Assembly: GCF_035556095.1 (NCBI RefSeq)
Contig: NZ_DATMFT010000016.1
Location: 1-64,000, forward strand
Length of the DNA: 64,000 bases
Reading direction: 5' to 3'
From: Parapedobacter sp035556095
GTDB taxonomy: Bacteria > Bacteroidota > Bacteroidia > Sphingobacteriales > Sphingobacteriaceae
In this document: positions 47,112 to 54,330 of the stretch, piece by piece
Layout of the letters: each line of letters begins with the position of its first letter
Numbering within the stretch: position 1 is the first letter of the stretch
The notes under the pieces: generated by a model
The model's input: the letters and a program-made list of their open reading frames with translations, nothing else
Told to the model about the DNA's origin: nothing
Databases searched by the model: none
Position numbers and translations under genes: made by a program

Positions 47112-48341
47112 TTAACTTGGTACGATATGTGATTTTCCTTGTGAATAAATTTTCATAAGCTGATGCGGTTTACTGTTCTCGATGATTAAACTAGCCGCCC
47201 CTAATAATTCGGCTTCGTATCCGAGAACAGATACGACCACAGATGTATGCTCTACAAGTTTGGGGATGCAGAACTCGTTGATGGCCCGCTGTACCGGTGG
47301 TAGGAGCAATTTGCCCGTTGCCGCGCCCCTACCGCTCAGCACGATACGTTCGGGATTCATGATATGAATCAGCGTGGCAATGCCCTTGCCCATCATGAAT
47401 GCCGCGTCTGACAGGGCTGTAATAGCCAGTTGATCGCCCTTACGGGCTGCATCGATCAAATGGTCCCCTTCGGGCTTGGTAGGGACTGCGAAAAGCTGCT
47501 GAAGGCTCGAGGTCGTGCCCTCGGCTATTGCCCGCTTCGCATTCTCTACAGCAACGAGCAGCGAAGCATCCACTTCCATGCATCCACGTTTGCCACACGA
47601 ACAGAGTTTGTTGCTATGTGATAGGGGGATGTGGCTGAATTCGCCAGCATAGCCATTATGCCCCCGAAATAAACTTCCATTGACAATCATCCCCAGTCCG
47701 ATTCCCCAGCCCATGTTGACTACCATGACGTCCCGTAAGCCTTTCGCCGCCCCGAAATGCAGTTCGGCGATGGCGATGGCACTCGAGTCATTTTCGATAT
47801 ATATCGGTAACCCCAATCGTTGAATCAGGCGGTCGCGTAACCCCATTTGGTCGTCATCGATCAGAAAGGAAGCATTTACCCCTTTTTCCACGTCGATAAA
47901 CCCAGGCATGGCGATACCAATCCCTACGATATTTTCACGTTTTATATTGGCTGACGTGATGTAACGTTCAATTGCCAAACATAATTGTTGGAATGCTTCT
48001 GGATTATCCTGCAGAGGTAAAGGGAAAGCCGTTTCGGGGTACGCCGCTTCATTCGCTAAGTTATAAATGACCACCCGCGTGATGAACTGGTCCATCGCAA
48101 CCGCAACGATATATGATTTCACTTTTTTGTTGAGCCGGTAGGTTACCGCGCGCCGACCGCCCGTTGATGGGGCCAAGCCGTGTTCGACGGCGTAGCCATC
48201 TTTCAGCAGGCCACTCATGATGCTGGTAATGTTTGGTATGCTTTTATTTGTATGTAAACTCAACTCCGCGACTGAAAGTGCCCCATTGTAGTAGAGCAAT
48301 TTGAATATTGTTTTCTTCAGATGATCGTGATGAAGTTTCAC
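47112..48341 (-). CDS. ROK-family transcriptional repressor (NagC/Mlc type)
   Basis: A protein of 409 residues. An N-terminal winged helix (LKKTIFKLLYYNGALSVAEL, then HTNKSIPNITSIMSGLLKDG) is followed by a sugar-kinase-like ROK domain: GIGIAMPGFID, IENDSSAIAIAELHFGAAKG, GWGIGLGMIVNGSLFRGHNG and the zinc-binding CSCGKRGCMEVDAS. It lacks clear evidence of kinase use, as is normal for repressors of this type. It lies upstream of susCD on the same strand and probably represses it until a sugar (phosphate) binds. TAAGTTTG at 48381-48374 on the minus strand fits a -7 box about 33 bp before the ATG. Confidence 0.92.
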   Translation of the reverse strand: MKLHHDHLKKTIFKLLYYNGALSVAELSLHTNKSIPNITSIMSGLLKDGYAVEHGLAPSTGGRRAVTYRLNKKVKSYIVAVAMDQFITRVVIYNLANEAAYPETAFPLPLQDNPEAFQQLCLAIERYITSANIKRENIVGIGIAMPGFIDVEKGVNASFLIDDDQMGLRDRLIQRLGLPIYIENDSSAIAIAELHFGAAKGLRDVMVVNMGWGIGLGMIVNGSLFRGHNGYAGEFSHIPLSHSNKLCSCGKRGCMEVDASLLVAVENAKRAIAEGTTSSLQQLFAVPTKPEGDHLIDAARKGDQLAITALSDAAFMMGKGIATLIHIMNPERIVLSGRGAATGKLLLPPVQRAINEFCIPKLVEHTSVVVSVLGYEAELLGAASLIIENSKPHQLMKIYSQGKSHIVPS

Positions 48342-48373
48342 TGCTATAACTGGCTATCGTGTAATAATTAATG

Positions 48374-48381
48374 CAAACTTA
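48374..48381 (-). promoter_or_regulatory. Putative -7 box for the ROK/SusCD genes
   Basis: TAAGTTTG (minus strand) matches TAnnTTTG. A TTG lies 23 bp upstream, slightly too far for the usual 19-21 bp spacing. The surrounding 48342-48599 is AT-rich and holds no gene. Confidence 0.45.
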
Positions 48382-48599
48382 ATAAAATAAGTGTCTAGTT
48401 TTAACAACTTATTAAAAAAAAGTATTAAGATAATGTTAGTTATTGATAATCAGTTATTTTATTTTTTGCTATTTGAATTAATCTAGGAAAATGTAACGGT
48501 ATTAATAGGGGAGCCACGGTATTTGTCAACTGATTTACCTACTTTTACTTTCCTTAGATTACTCATAACCAATCAAAAACTCATTCAGTTAGAGGTCGG

Positions 48600-49364
48600 A
48601 TGTCTATGCAGCAGGATAGTATACAGCGGTTTTCCCATCGAGCCGAGAACTACGATAAGTTTCGGCCGGGCTATCCCCGTACGCTGTTTCAGTTCCTCCA
48701 CGAATCAGTACCCATTACTCCTAATCTTGTTATTGCTGATATTGCAGCGGGGACAGGGATCTTTACAGAGCAGATTGCCATGTGGGGTAATCAGGTATAT
48801 GCGGTAGAGCCCAACGTGCAGATGCGTAGCATGGCCCGCCGGCGGTTGGCCGGATGCGCGCGATGTGTCTTTTTGGATGGAACTGCCGAAGCAACCGGAT
48901 TACCCGATCGTTCGGTGGACCTGTTCGTCTCTGCCCAAGCCTTTCATTGGTTCGATTTGGTTAGGACACGGGCGGAGTTTGAACGGGTGGGCCGTAACGC
49001 TGCGCATGTGGCCATTGTGTGGAACCTGCGGAATACACGCAGTGCTTTCGAAGCGGATTACGAGGCGTTTATCCGTACGTATGCAACAGATTACCTCCAA
49101 GTGAGCCAACGAAAGATGGATACCGTAGAGGTCCATTCTTTTTTTACGCCATCACGGCCGAAATATCGCATCTTCGGACATGTGGATACGCTGACCTATG
49201 AACAACTGCTGGGCCGCACGTTGTCTTATTCGTTTCTGCCGGATGAGACCTCGCCGGCACTACCCCAAATGATGGCGACTTTAGCAGCACTGTTTCAGGC
49301 GCACCAGCGAGCTGGCAAAGTGCGGCTGTCGTATAAGACGAGGTTATTTGTGGGGCGGATTTGA
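48600..49364 (+). CDS. Class I SAM-dependent methyltransferase
   Basis: A protein of 254 residues. The AdoMet-binding core is FSHRAENYDKFRPGYPR, VIADIAAGTGIFTEQIA (motif I), VYAVEPNVQMRSMA (acidic end of strand 2), FLDGTAEATGLPDRSVDLFV and SAQAFHWFDLVRTRAEFERV. The pattern matches the UbiE/Tam-like methyltransferases with unknown small-molecule substrates. No link with the neighbouring SusCD operon is apparent. A stand-alone gene of uncertain function. Confidence 0.88.
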   Translation: MSMQQDSIQRFSHRAENYDKFRPGYPRTLFQFLHESVPITPNLVIADIAAGTGIFTEQIAMWGNQVYAVEPNVQMRSMARRRLAGCARCVFLDGTAEATGLPDRSVDLFVSAQAFHWFDLVRTRAEFERVGRNAAHVAIVWNLRNTRSAFEADYEAFIRTYATDYLQVSQRKMDTVEVHSFFTPSRPKYRIFGHVDTLTYEQLLGRTLSYSFLPDETSPALPQMMATLAALFQAHQRAGKVRLSYKTRLFVGRI

Positions 49365-49433
49365 TGTGACGACTGGTTGATGTGATGATTTGCTGACGTG
49401 ACGATAAACCATCCATTATCAATTTAACTAAAA

Positions 49434-50645
49434 ATGAACAAGCGATACTACTCTTTAGATGTGTTTCGAGGTGCTACGGTGGCACTGATGATCCTGGTGA
49501 ATAATCCCGGTAGCTGGGCCCATCTTTTTTCGCCACTGGGCCACGCCGAATGGCACGGGCTTACACCTACGGATTTGGTGTTTTCGTTTTTCCTGTTTGC
49601 CGTGGGCAACGCGATGGCCTTTGTGATGCCACGCCTGCGGGAAGCGGGTGATGCCGTATTTTGGAAGAAAGTGTTGAAGCGGACCGTATTGATTTTCGGT
49701 ATTGGACTGTTGCTCAACTGGTGGCCATTTGTGCGCTGGGAAGGGGATGTGCTGGCGTTCAAACATTGGGTAGACCCCGAGGACCCCGAGCGTGGCATCC
49801 GCATTTTCGGTGTGTTGCAGCGTATTGCGCTAGCCTACTGTTTTGCTTCCATTGTGGTGTATTACCTCAAGGAAAAGTGGGTCATCATCGTTTCGGCTAT
49901 TTTGTTGCTCGGATATTGGTTGCTGTGTGTGGTTTTCGGTGGCAGTGACCCATACAGTTTGGCAGGCTGGTTCGGTACGGCGGTTGATAAAGACGTGTTG
50001 GGTGTTGCCCATCTGTACCGGGGTGAGGGCGTCCCGTTTGATCCCGAAGGGTTGATGAGCACACTGCCGGCCATCGTGCAGGTGGTAGTGGGGTACCTCA
50101 CCGGTCGGTACATACGGGCGCAGGGGCAGGTGGGCTGGCTGTGGCCGCGATTACAGGCTTCGGCTGAACCACGTTATAAAATGTTGGCCGGCCTATTTGT
50201 GGTTGCAGCACTGCTTTCGTTGCTGGGCTTATTCTGGGGGTTGGAGTTCCCCATCAATAAGAAAATATGGACGAGCTCATACGTGCTTTACACCAGTGGC
50301 CTTGCACTGTTCACCATCGGGGTGATGATCTGGTTTATCGAAGTGCTTGGCAAGCGGAACTGGCTGACCCGCTTTTTCGATGTTTTCGGCAAGAACCCAC
50401 TGTTCATTTTCGTGCTCAGCGGCGTGTTGCCGCGGTTGTTGGGATTGATTCGTATCCCGATGGGTGTCGACGATTCGGGCGGAACGCGTTATACCACACC
50501 ACTCCGGTGGTTCTATACCGAAGTGTGTGCGCACGTACCCGGACCGCCCGAAGTGGGATCATTCTGTTACGCGCTGGCGTTTTTAGCTCTTTGCTGGGGC
50601 ATTTGCTACGTGTTGGATAAGAAGAAGATTTATATTAAGGTGTGA
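49434..50645 (+). CDS. DUF5009/HGSNAT-like membrane acyltransferase family protein
   Basis: An integral inner-membrane protein of 403 residues with about ten hydrophobic segments. It opens with RYYSLDVFRGATVALMILVN, the signature of the heparan-alpha-glucosaminide N-acetyltransferase (HGSNAT)-like group, and has the conserved WHGLTPTDLVFSFFLFAVGN segment. Human HGSNAT transfers an acetyl group from cytosolic acetyl-CoA to a terminal glucosamine across the membrane. Bacterial members often lie near glycan-use genes, but their substrate is not established. Its 5' gap contains several GATGTGACGA-like repeats. Confidence 0.85.
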   Translation: MNKRYYSLDVFRGATVALMILVNNPGSWAHLFSPLGHAEWHGLTPTDLVFSFFLFAVGNAMAFVMPRLREAGDAVFWKKVLKRTVLIFGIGLLLNWWPFVRWEGDVLAFKHWVDPEDPERGIRIFGVLQRIALAYCFASIVVYYLKEKWVIIVSAILLLGYWLLCVVFGGSDPYSLAGWFGTAVDKDVLGVAHLYRGEGVPFDPEGLMSTLPAIVQVVVGYLTGRYIRAQGQVGWLWPRLQASAEPRYKMLAGLFVVAALLSLLGLFWGLEFPINKKIWTSSYVLYTSGLALFTIGVMIWFIEVLGKRNWLTRFFDVFGKNPLFIFVLSGVLPRLLGLIRIPMGVDDSGGTRYTTPLRWFYTEVCAHVPGPPEVGSFCYALAFLALCWGICYVLDKKKIYIKV

Positions 50646-50737
50646 TGGCTACTGGATGTTTGCCTACCTGCTCCCAGACTGCTGCGGGTGGCTTGGCGCT
50701 CTGCCTGCTGTGCGTTGGCAGTTTACTTGCTGTTTTT

Positions 50738-50757
50738 CACACCTTGACTGCAAGGTG
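50738..50757. repeat. Small perfect hairpin after the DUF5009 gene
   Basis: CACCTTG-ACTG-CAAGGTG at 50740-50757. No T run follows on the plus strand, so termination activity is uncertain. The rest of 50646-50805 holds nothing I can identify. Confidence 0.4.
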
Positions 50758-50805
50758 ACCGCACCCTAACCGCCAGCTGACCCTTACGTGATGCGCCGCT
50801 GTTCA

Positions 50806-50831
50806 AATGCTTCGGCTAAGTTTGGAGGTGC
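50806..50831 (-). pseudogene. Remnant of a VapB-like antitoxin gene
   Basis: The minus strand here contains CCAAACTTAGCCGAAGCATT, identical to the stretch encoding PNLAEAF in the complete antitoxin gene at 52454-52687. It is fused directly to scaffold copy E. Only a short piece remains, with no frame. It shows that a toxin-antitoxin gene once lay beside this scaffold as well. Confidence 0.6.
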
Positions 50832-50880
50832 ATTGAGTGTCAATCCGGCCCCACCCTACGGCTGTACAAGCAGCCTCAAA
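50832..50880 (-). ncRNA. Guide-RNA scaffold-like element, copy E (decayed)
   Basis: The minus strand has GAGGCTGCTTGTACAGCC, as in the other four copies. The second hairpin has lost two pairs (GTGGG against CTCAA), and the GAATACTTTTTT tail is missing, cut off by the antitoxin remnant. Upstream it shares GTTCTTTGAAA with copy A. Probably non-functional. Confidence 0.6.
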
Positions 50881-50940
50881 TCTTTCAAAGAACGTTATTG
50901 AGCATTTGCCTAATTCAAGTGAATTTCATTATCATTGGGT

Positions 50941-51147
50941 ATGACAATGTTCAATGTATCGGTTCCCGAAGATAAAACCTCCTTTTTTCTTGAGGTATTA
51001 GAACTTATAGGTGCCACGTATGAAACTAGAGAAGATGAGTTTCAACTGACCGAAGAACAAAAGGTCTTCCTTTTAAGGCAAAACGACGTTCCGGTTGAAG
51101 ATTGCATCCCAGCATTAGATTTATACGAAAGCCTAAGTAATGCCTAG
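50941..51147 (+). CDS. Small antitoxin-like protein (DUF2683 type), possibly orphan
   Basis: 68 residues from the ATG at 50941; the frame also opens at TTG 50935. The sequence MFNVSVPEDKTSFFLEVLEL, then IGATYETREDEFQLTEEQKV resembles the short DUF2683-like proteins that precede RelE/ParE toxins in this phylum. Its last codons overlap an ATG (ATGCCTAG), where a toxin should begin. Instead, the DNA 3 bp further on is the end of a toxin gene of opposite strand. So its own toxin seems to have been lost at a recombination junction. Confidence 0.65.
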   Translation: MTMFNVSVPEDKTSFFLEVLELIGATYETREDEFQLTEEQKVFLLRQNDVPVEDCIPALDLYESLSNA

Positions 51148-51149
51148 CC

Positions 51150-51437
51150 TCAAAAAAATGGTTCCTGACGATTGTCAAACAGATAAAGGAGCGCAATCTT
51201 CGAATCGGCAACTTCGTAGACCAACGAGGTTTGTTTGGAAATCACGCACCTCCGATATCTCGGGTTCACCGGTAAGGCCTGAAACAGATAAGGATGGGCT
51301 TGGATTTTATCAATTACATCATCCAATTGGTCTAGAAAGCGATTCACGTGCCGATCATCCCAATCGCGCTCAACCATCGAAACAATAGCTAACAGGGTTT
51401 CTTTGTAGGTCTCGGTATATTCAACTTCTCTAATCAC
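51150..51437 (-). CDS. RelE/ParE-type toxin
   Basis: A protein of 95 residues: EYTETYKETLLAIVSMVERD, FLDQLDDVIDKIQAHPYLFQ, NPRYRRCVISKQTSLVYEV, KIALLYLFDNRQEP. This is the ParE/RelE fold with the conserved central RRC/T-S-L-VYEV strands and the final LFDNRQ. Such toxins act on mRNA at the ribosome or on gyrase; the class cannot be fixed here. The antitoxin gene lies 9 bp upstream (51656-51447). It is convergent with the orphan antitoxin at 50941. Confidence 0.85.
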   Translation of the reverse strand: MIREVEYTETYKETLLAIVSMVERDWDDRHVNRFLDQLDDVIDKIQAHPYLFQALPVNPRYRRCVISKQTSLVYEVADSKIALLYLFDNRQEPFF

Positions 51438-51446
51438 GGATAGGTC

Positions 51447-51656
51447 CTAGTGCCCCAATATTTCACGATGGGACTTAAACTTGTGCAATCGGCCTGCTGC
51501 AACATCAGCCTCCGCCCGCTCCAACAGCACCCGTTCTTTGTCACTGAATTCCTTTATGGGTTCCTGTGTGTCGTACGCAACATCCATAGCTTCTAATACC
51601 GCTCTTATTGCTGCCCATTTTTTTTCACTATCAATATGCAAAGTCGCCTGTATCAT
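51447..51656 (-). CDS. Antitoxin (DUF2683 type) of the RelE/ParE pair
   Basis: 69 residues from ATG 51656: MIQATLHIDSEKKWAAIRAV, LEAMDVAYDTQEPIKEFSDK, ERVLLERAEADVAAGRL. The frame extends to 51746, but that N-terminal part is hydrophobic and unlike antitoxins. Pairs with the toxin 9 bp downstream. The operon lies between array D and scaffold E on the same strand as the guide RNAs. Confidence 0.75.
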   Translation of the reverse strand: MIQATLHIDSEKKWAAIRAVLEAMDVAYDTQEPIKEFSDKERVLLERAEADVAAGRLHKFKSHREILGH

Positions 51657-51756
51657 ACGAACCACGTTTAAAACAAAGATACCAATGAAATACATCTTTT
51701 CAAAATATGGTTTCATTTGCCTGAACAGTAAAGCGTAATGTCTCATATCTCAAAAA

Positions 51757-51945
51757 AATATACCTTTCAAGCCAACTCCCTTCTGCCCCGAACAAGGGTG
51801 AAAGGAATAAAGATTAAGGATTGCGACCATCCTTCAAATTGGGATATGTAATAGCAAAGGGCGGGTAGGGGGTCTGTAATACCTTCGGCAAGCCTAAATA
51901 GGGCGGCGTTTTAGTTGTATATGCCCTTTCATTCGGTCAACAACA
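51757..51945 (-). CRISPR. CRISPR-like array D (strongly decayed)
   Basis: Fragments of the repeat are recognisable at about 51757 (ATATACCTTTCAA), 51831 (CCTTCAAATTGGGATATGTA), 51871 (GGTCTGTAATACC) and 51914 (AGTTGTATATGCCCTTTC). No two full repeats remain. The segment at 51776-51806 (CTGCCCCGAACAAGG ... GAAAGG) is similar to parts of arrays C and B. It is read on the minus strand after scaffold D (inferred). Confidence 0.5.
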
Positions 51946-52006
51946 AAAAAACCGTGTCAATCCGCTAAATCTGTGTCGTCCGTGTTTCAACAAACCGTAT
52001 AAAAAA

Positions 52007-52061
52007 GTATTCAGTGAGTGCCAACTCGGCCTCACCCTACGGCTGTACAAGCAGCCTCAAA
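52007..52061 (-). ncRNA. Guide-RNA scaffold-like element, copy D
   Basis: Minus strand, in order: hairpin GGCTG-cttgta-CAGCC, linker GTAGG, hairpin GTGAGGCC-gagtt-GGCaCTCAC, then TGAATACTTTTTTATAC. The 5' end of the element overlaps the stop codon of the PIN-domain gene (TGA in CTTTGAGGC), so the RNA could be made from the toxin-antitoxin transcript. About 40 nt of possible guide follows after ATACGG, with a GAAACACGGACGACACAG-like sequence that also looks like an interspersed repeat. Confidence 0.75.
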
Positions 52062-52461
52062 GTAATAGAAAATCAGAGGCATTTAAAATTGGAATCTGTT
52101 GAAATGGATTCATAACCAACAAATCACTATCACCAGTTATAATTGCATCAGCCTGCGCTGAAACAGCCAAAGATAAATATTTATCATCTTTCGGGTCTCT
52201 ACATGCTTGTATCTTTTCGGCTATTTGAATAGGCAACGCATTGGCTATAATATTTTCAATAAACGCGATACGGGTCTCCAAAGACAACCATCGGTTGAAT
52301 TTGTCACGGGCGAAAACTATTAAATATTCGGCAATGATTTCATCCGACACCAAAAGTGTTCCAATTGTCCTCGCTTTCTTCAAAGCTAAGGCAGGCGGAG
52401 AATGTTCATTAAACACTGCACTGATTAGCGTATTGGTGTCGAATACAAAAAACTTATTCAT
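52057..52461 (-). CDS. PIN-domain toxin (VapC-like, COG1569 type)
   Basis: A protein of 134 residues: FFVFDTNTLISAVFN with the first acidic residue, DEIIAEYLIVFARDKFN, CRDPKDDKYLSLAVSAQADA, IITGDSDLLVM. The four acidic positions of the PIN nuclease are all present, so it is probably an active ribonuclease held by the antitoxin just upstream. Its start overlaps the antitoxin stop by 8 nt. Its stop codon lies inside the 5' end of scaffold copy D, an unusual join of a toxin gene to a guide-RNA element. Confidence 0.88.
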   Translation of the reverse strand: MNKFFVFDTNTLISAVFNEHSPPALALKKARTIGTLLVSDEIIAEYLIVFARDKFNRWLSLETRIAFIENIIANALPIQIAEKIQACRDPKDDKYLSLAVSAQADAIITGDSDLLVMNPFQQIPILNASDFLLL

Positions 52462-52687
52462 CCGATTTCAAGAGTTCCTGCAGCTCCGTCTCATTGAAAC
52501 CCTTAGCATTAGCTTCAGCAGTTGCTGTTTTCATGATGTCAAACAACCGCTCATTAGCTGATTGATTACCAAAGAAATCAACAAGCCAAGCATTGATATA
52601 AAGTTCAGCAGTCCTCTTCCTTTCCGCATCAGCCTTTTCAAATGCTTCGGCTAAGTTTGGCGGCACGTTAATGGCTATCGTTTTCAT
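52454..52687 (-). CDS. Antitoxin of the PIN toxin
   Basis: 77 residues from ATG 52687 (MKTIAINVPPNLAEAFEKAD, AERKRTAELYINAWLVDFFG). The frame is open to 52711. A short N-terminal strand INVPPNLAEAF is typical of ribbon-helix-helix-like antitoxins. A near-identical fragment of this gene survives at 50806-50831. Confidence 0.78.
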   Translation of the reverse strand: MKTIAINVPPNLAEAFEKADAERKRTAELYINAWLVDFFGNQSANERLFDIMKTATAEANAKGFNETELQELLKSDE

Positions 52688-52927
52688 TAAAACCTCCTTA
52701 ATGGTATTCAAATATAGCCAAATATTTTTGTCTATTTTGCTGGTTTAGTAATTAGCAATCGATAAATAGCCTTCGCTGAGCAAATATTAATAGTATTATT
52801 TTTAGTTGCATCCGCTTTTCAAATCGTGGTTACCAACACACTTATGATAGGAACATCCGAGTACCTGCGTCTATTAATTTGAGGTCTGTAGCCATTAACT
52901 GCGCTAATTAAAACAGTTATTTTTGTG
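52688..52927. other. Gap before array C, nothing certain
   Basis: No gene. TTTGAGGTCTGTAGCC at about 52879 may be one more decayed repeat, since it resembles the GGGGTCTGTAACACC half of the array repeat. The AT-rich part next to 52688 probably contains the toxin-antitoxin promoter. Confidence 0.4.
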
Positions 52928-53523
52928 GTTTAATGTCTTTCAAATTGGGGTTGATAACACCGATCTGACCTGACACAACAACACGGTGCGAGTTGTATAT
53001 ACCTTTCAATTGGGGTTAGTGACACCAATATTGCAAAGAACCCGGAAGATTAAAGAGTTGCATATACCTTTCAAACTATCCCCCCTCTGCCCCGAATAAT
53101 GATGAAAGGAGCAAAGATTAAGGAATTGCGGCCACCTTTCGAATGGGCGGATAACAAAGAAACGTGATGGTTAATAGACACCCAGCCTTTGGATATACTT
53201 TTCAAATTGGGATAAGTGAAACCCTGTCGTTCGGATTGACCGATAAGTTAAAGAGTTGTATATACCTTTCAAAATAGGGCTAATGATATCGAATTGTTGC
53301 GAGAGCTGAGACGAATGATGTTTTGGGTTGCATATACCTTTCAAATTGGGGTTAGTAGCACCTCCCCGCACACTTTAGACCCGAGGGTGACCAACCGTTG
53401 TATACACCTTTCAAAATGGGATTAGTAACATCCGGTTTTTTTCAATGTTTGAAGAATACCGTTGCATTTACGTTTCAAAATGGGGCCAATAAACCTCCAA
53501 ATCGATTTCGACTGCGAGGCTCG
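52928..53523 (-). CRISPR. CRISPR-like array C: about eight repeats, spacers mostly 27-36 nt
   Basis: Plus-strand repeats lie at 52928-52961, 52992-53026, 53057 (broken), 53188-53223, 53255-53290, 53327-53362, 53397-53432 and 53461-53496. They share GTTGTATATACCTTTCAAA, then TTGGGGTTAGTAACACC with several changes per copy. Spacers of 30, 30, 31, 36, 34, 28 and 27 nt are all different. On the minus strand each repeat ends ...GGTATATACAAC, as repeats of Cas12f systems end in CAAC, and the array follows scaffold C. No cas1/cas2 genes are present. The spread in repeat sequence suggests an old array that no longer acquires spacers. Confidence 0.8.
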
Positions 53524-53589
53524 ATTGTATAAAAGTATTCAGTGAGTGCCAATCCGGCCTCACCCTATGGCTGTACAAGCAGCCTCAAA
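53524..53589 (-). ncRNA. Guide-RNA scaffold-like element, copy C, fused to a guide
   Basis: Minus strand: GGCTG-cttgta-CAGCC, then GTGAGGCC-ggatt-GGCaCTCAC, TGAATACTTTTATACAAT. The last bases match the end of the array repeat (TATACAAC). A 27-nt segment (53497-53523) of spacer length follows directly, then the first array repeat. So scaffold and guide are joined in one RNA, like a natural single-guide RNA, with the rest of the array behind. Confidence 0.78.
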
Positions 53590-53652
53590 TAATGCTCCCA
53601 AATAGGTTTGAAAAATTTGTGAATCGGAATCAATATTCATAAATTTGTTTCT

Positions 53653-53883
53653 ATGGAATTAAATGTAAAATTAGGTTTCAATGAACTACTGTCTGCAATT
53701 AGAAGTTTGCCGGATAGTCAATTGGCTTTACTGAAAAAGGAACTGGATAAACCAGTAACCTTAGCGGTTCAGCCAAATAAGGCTCTTAAAGAACTGTTGC
53801 TAAGCGGGCCTGTTTTTGAAAAGGAACAACTTGCCTCTATTGCAGAAGCCCGAAAATCCATCAATCAAAGGCGGAATCCCTAA
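53653..53883 (+). CDS. Antitoxin-like protein before a VapC gene
   Basis: A protein of 76 residues: ELNVKLGFNELLSAIRSLPD, SQLALLKKELDKPVTLAVQP, ending ARKSINQRRNP. This is a short helical protein of the type found directly before PIN-domain toxins in Bacteroidota. It starts 64 bp from scaffold C, which is transcribed the other way, so the two may share a divergent promoter region. The stop is 5 bp before the toxin frame called here. Confidence 0.7.
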   Translation: MELNVKLGFNELLSAIRSLPDSQLALLKKELDKPVTLAVQPNKALKELLLSGPVFEKEQLASIAEARKSINQRRNP

Positions 53884-53888
53884 TCCTT

Positions 53889-54254
53889 TTGGATACATCT
53901 ATTCTTATTGATTATTTCCGGAAGAAAGACAAAACCAGAATCCGTCTATATGAATTAACCGATCATTACGAAGGGTTTGTTATTTCAGTTATCACTGAAT
54001 TTGAGATTTACGTTGGTGCAAAAGATGACCAATTGCCGTTTTGGACACGTCTTTTAAAAGAGATTCCCGTGATTCCCCTTGATTCGTCAATTGCCGAAAT
54101 TGCGGTAGGCCTCAACAATCAATTGAAAGCATCCAAAAACCAAATTGCCATTGCAGACCTATTCATAGCCTCAACAGCGCTTTCTTTGGGAGTACCATGC
54201 GCTTCGCTTAATCGCAAACATTTCAGCCGGTTAAAAGACCTCACTATCATTTAA
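53889..54254 (+). CDS. VapC-type PIN-domain toxin
   Basis: A protein of 121 residues from TTG at 53889: DTSILIDYFRKKDKTRIRLY, then TEFEIYVGA with the second acidic residue, and QIAIADLFIASTALSLGVP. All the family's acidic positions are visible. The residues encoded just upstream in frame (ESLILL) match the usual first strand of VapC, yet no ATG is found there. Translation may therefore start at an unusual codon inside the antitoxin gene, or the original start has been lost. Confidence 0.82.
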   Translation: MDTSILIDYFRKKDKTRIRLYELTDHYEGFVISVITEFEIYVGAKDDQLPFWTRLLKEIPVIPLDSSIAEIAVGLNNQLKASKNQIAIADLFIASTALSLGVPCASLNRKHFSRLKDLTII

Positions 54255-54255
54255 T

Positions 54256-54330
54256 GAACAACTCTTCCCTACCCTGAACAAGGTTAAAGACGGTACCCCG
54301 TCTGATGTCTGGCGTCTGATGTCTAAAAAA
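54256..54330. repeat. Module-end block similar to arrays C and D
   Basis: TCTTCCCTACCCTGAACAAGG at 54262-54282 resembles CTTCTGCCCCGAACAAGG (array D) and CTCTGCCCCGAATAATG (array C), each followed by GGTTAAAG/GTGAAAGG-type sequence. It is followed by the interspersed TCTGATGTCTGGCGTCTGAT unit, seen again at about 54542 and 54748. Confidence 0.5.

Noticed and set aside
51140..51388. Plus-strand ORF of 82 codons starting MPSLKKMVPDD
   Set aside because: Mostly the antisense of the RelE/ParE toxin gene. Only its first codons may derive from a lost toxin.
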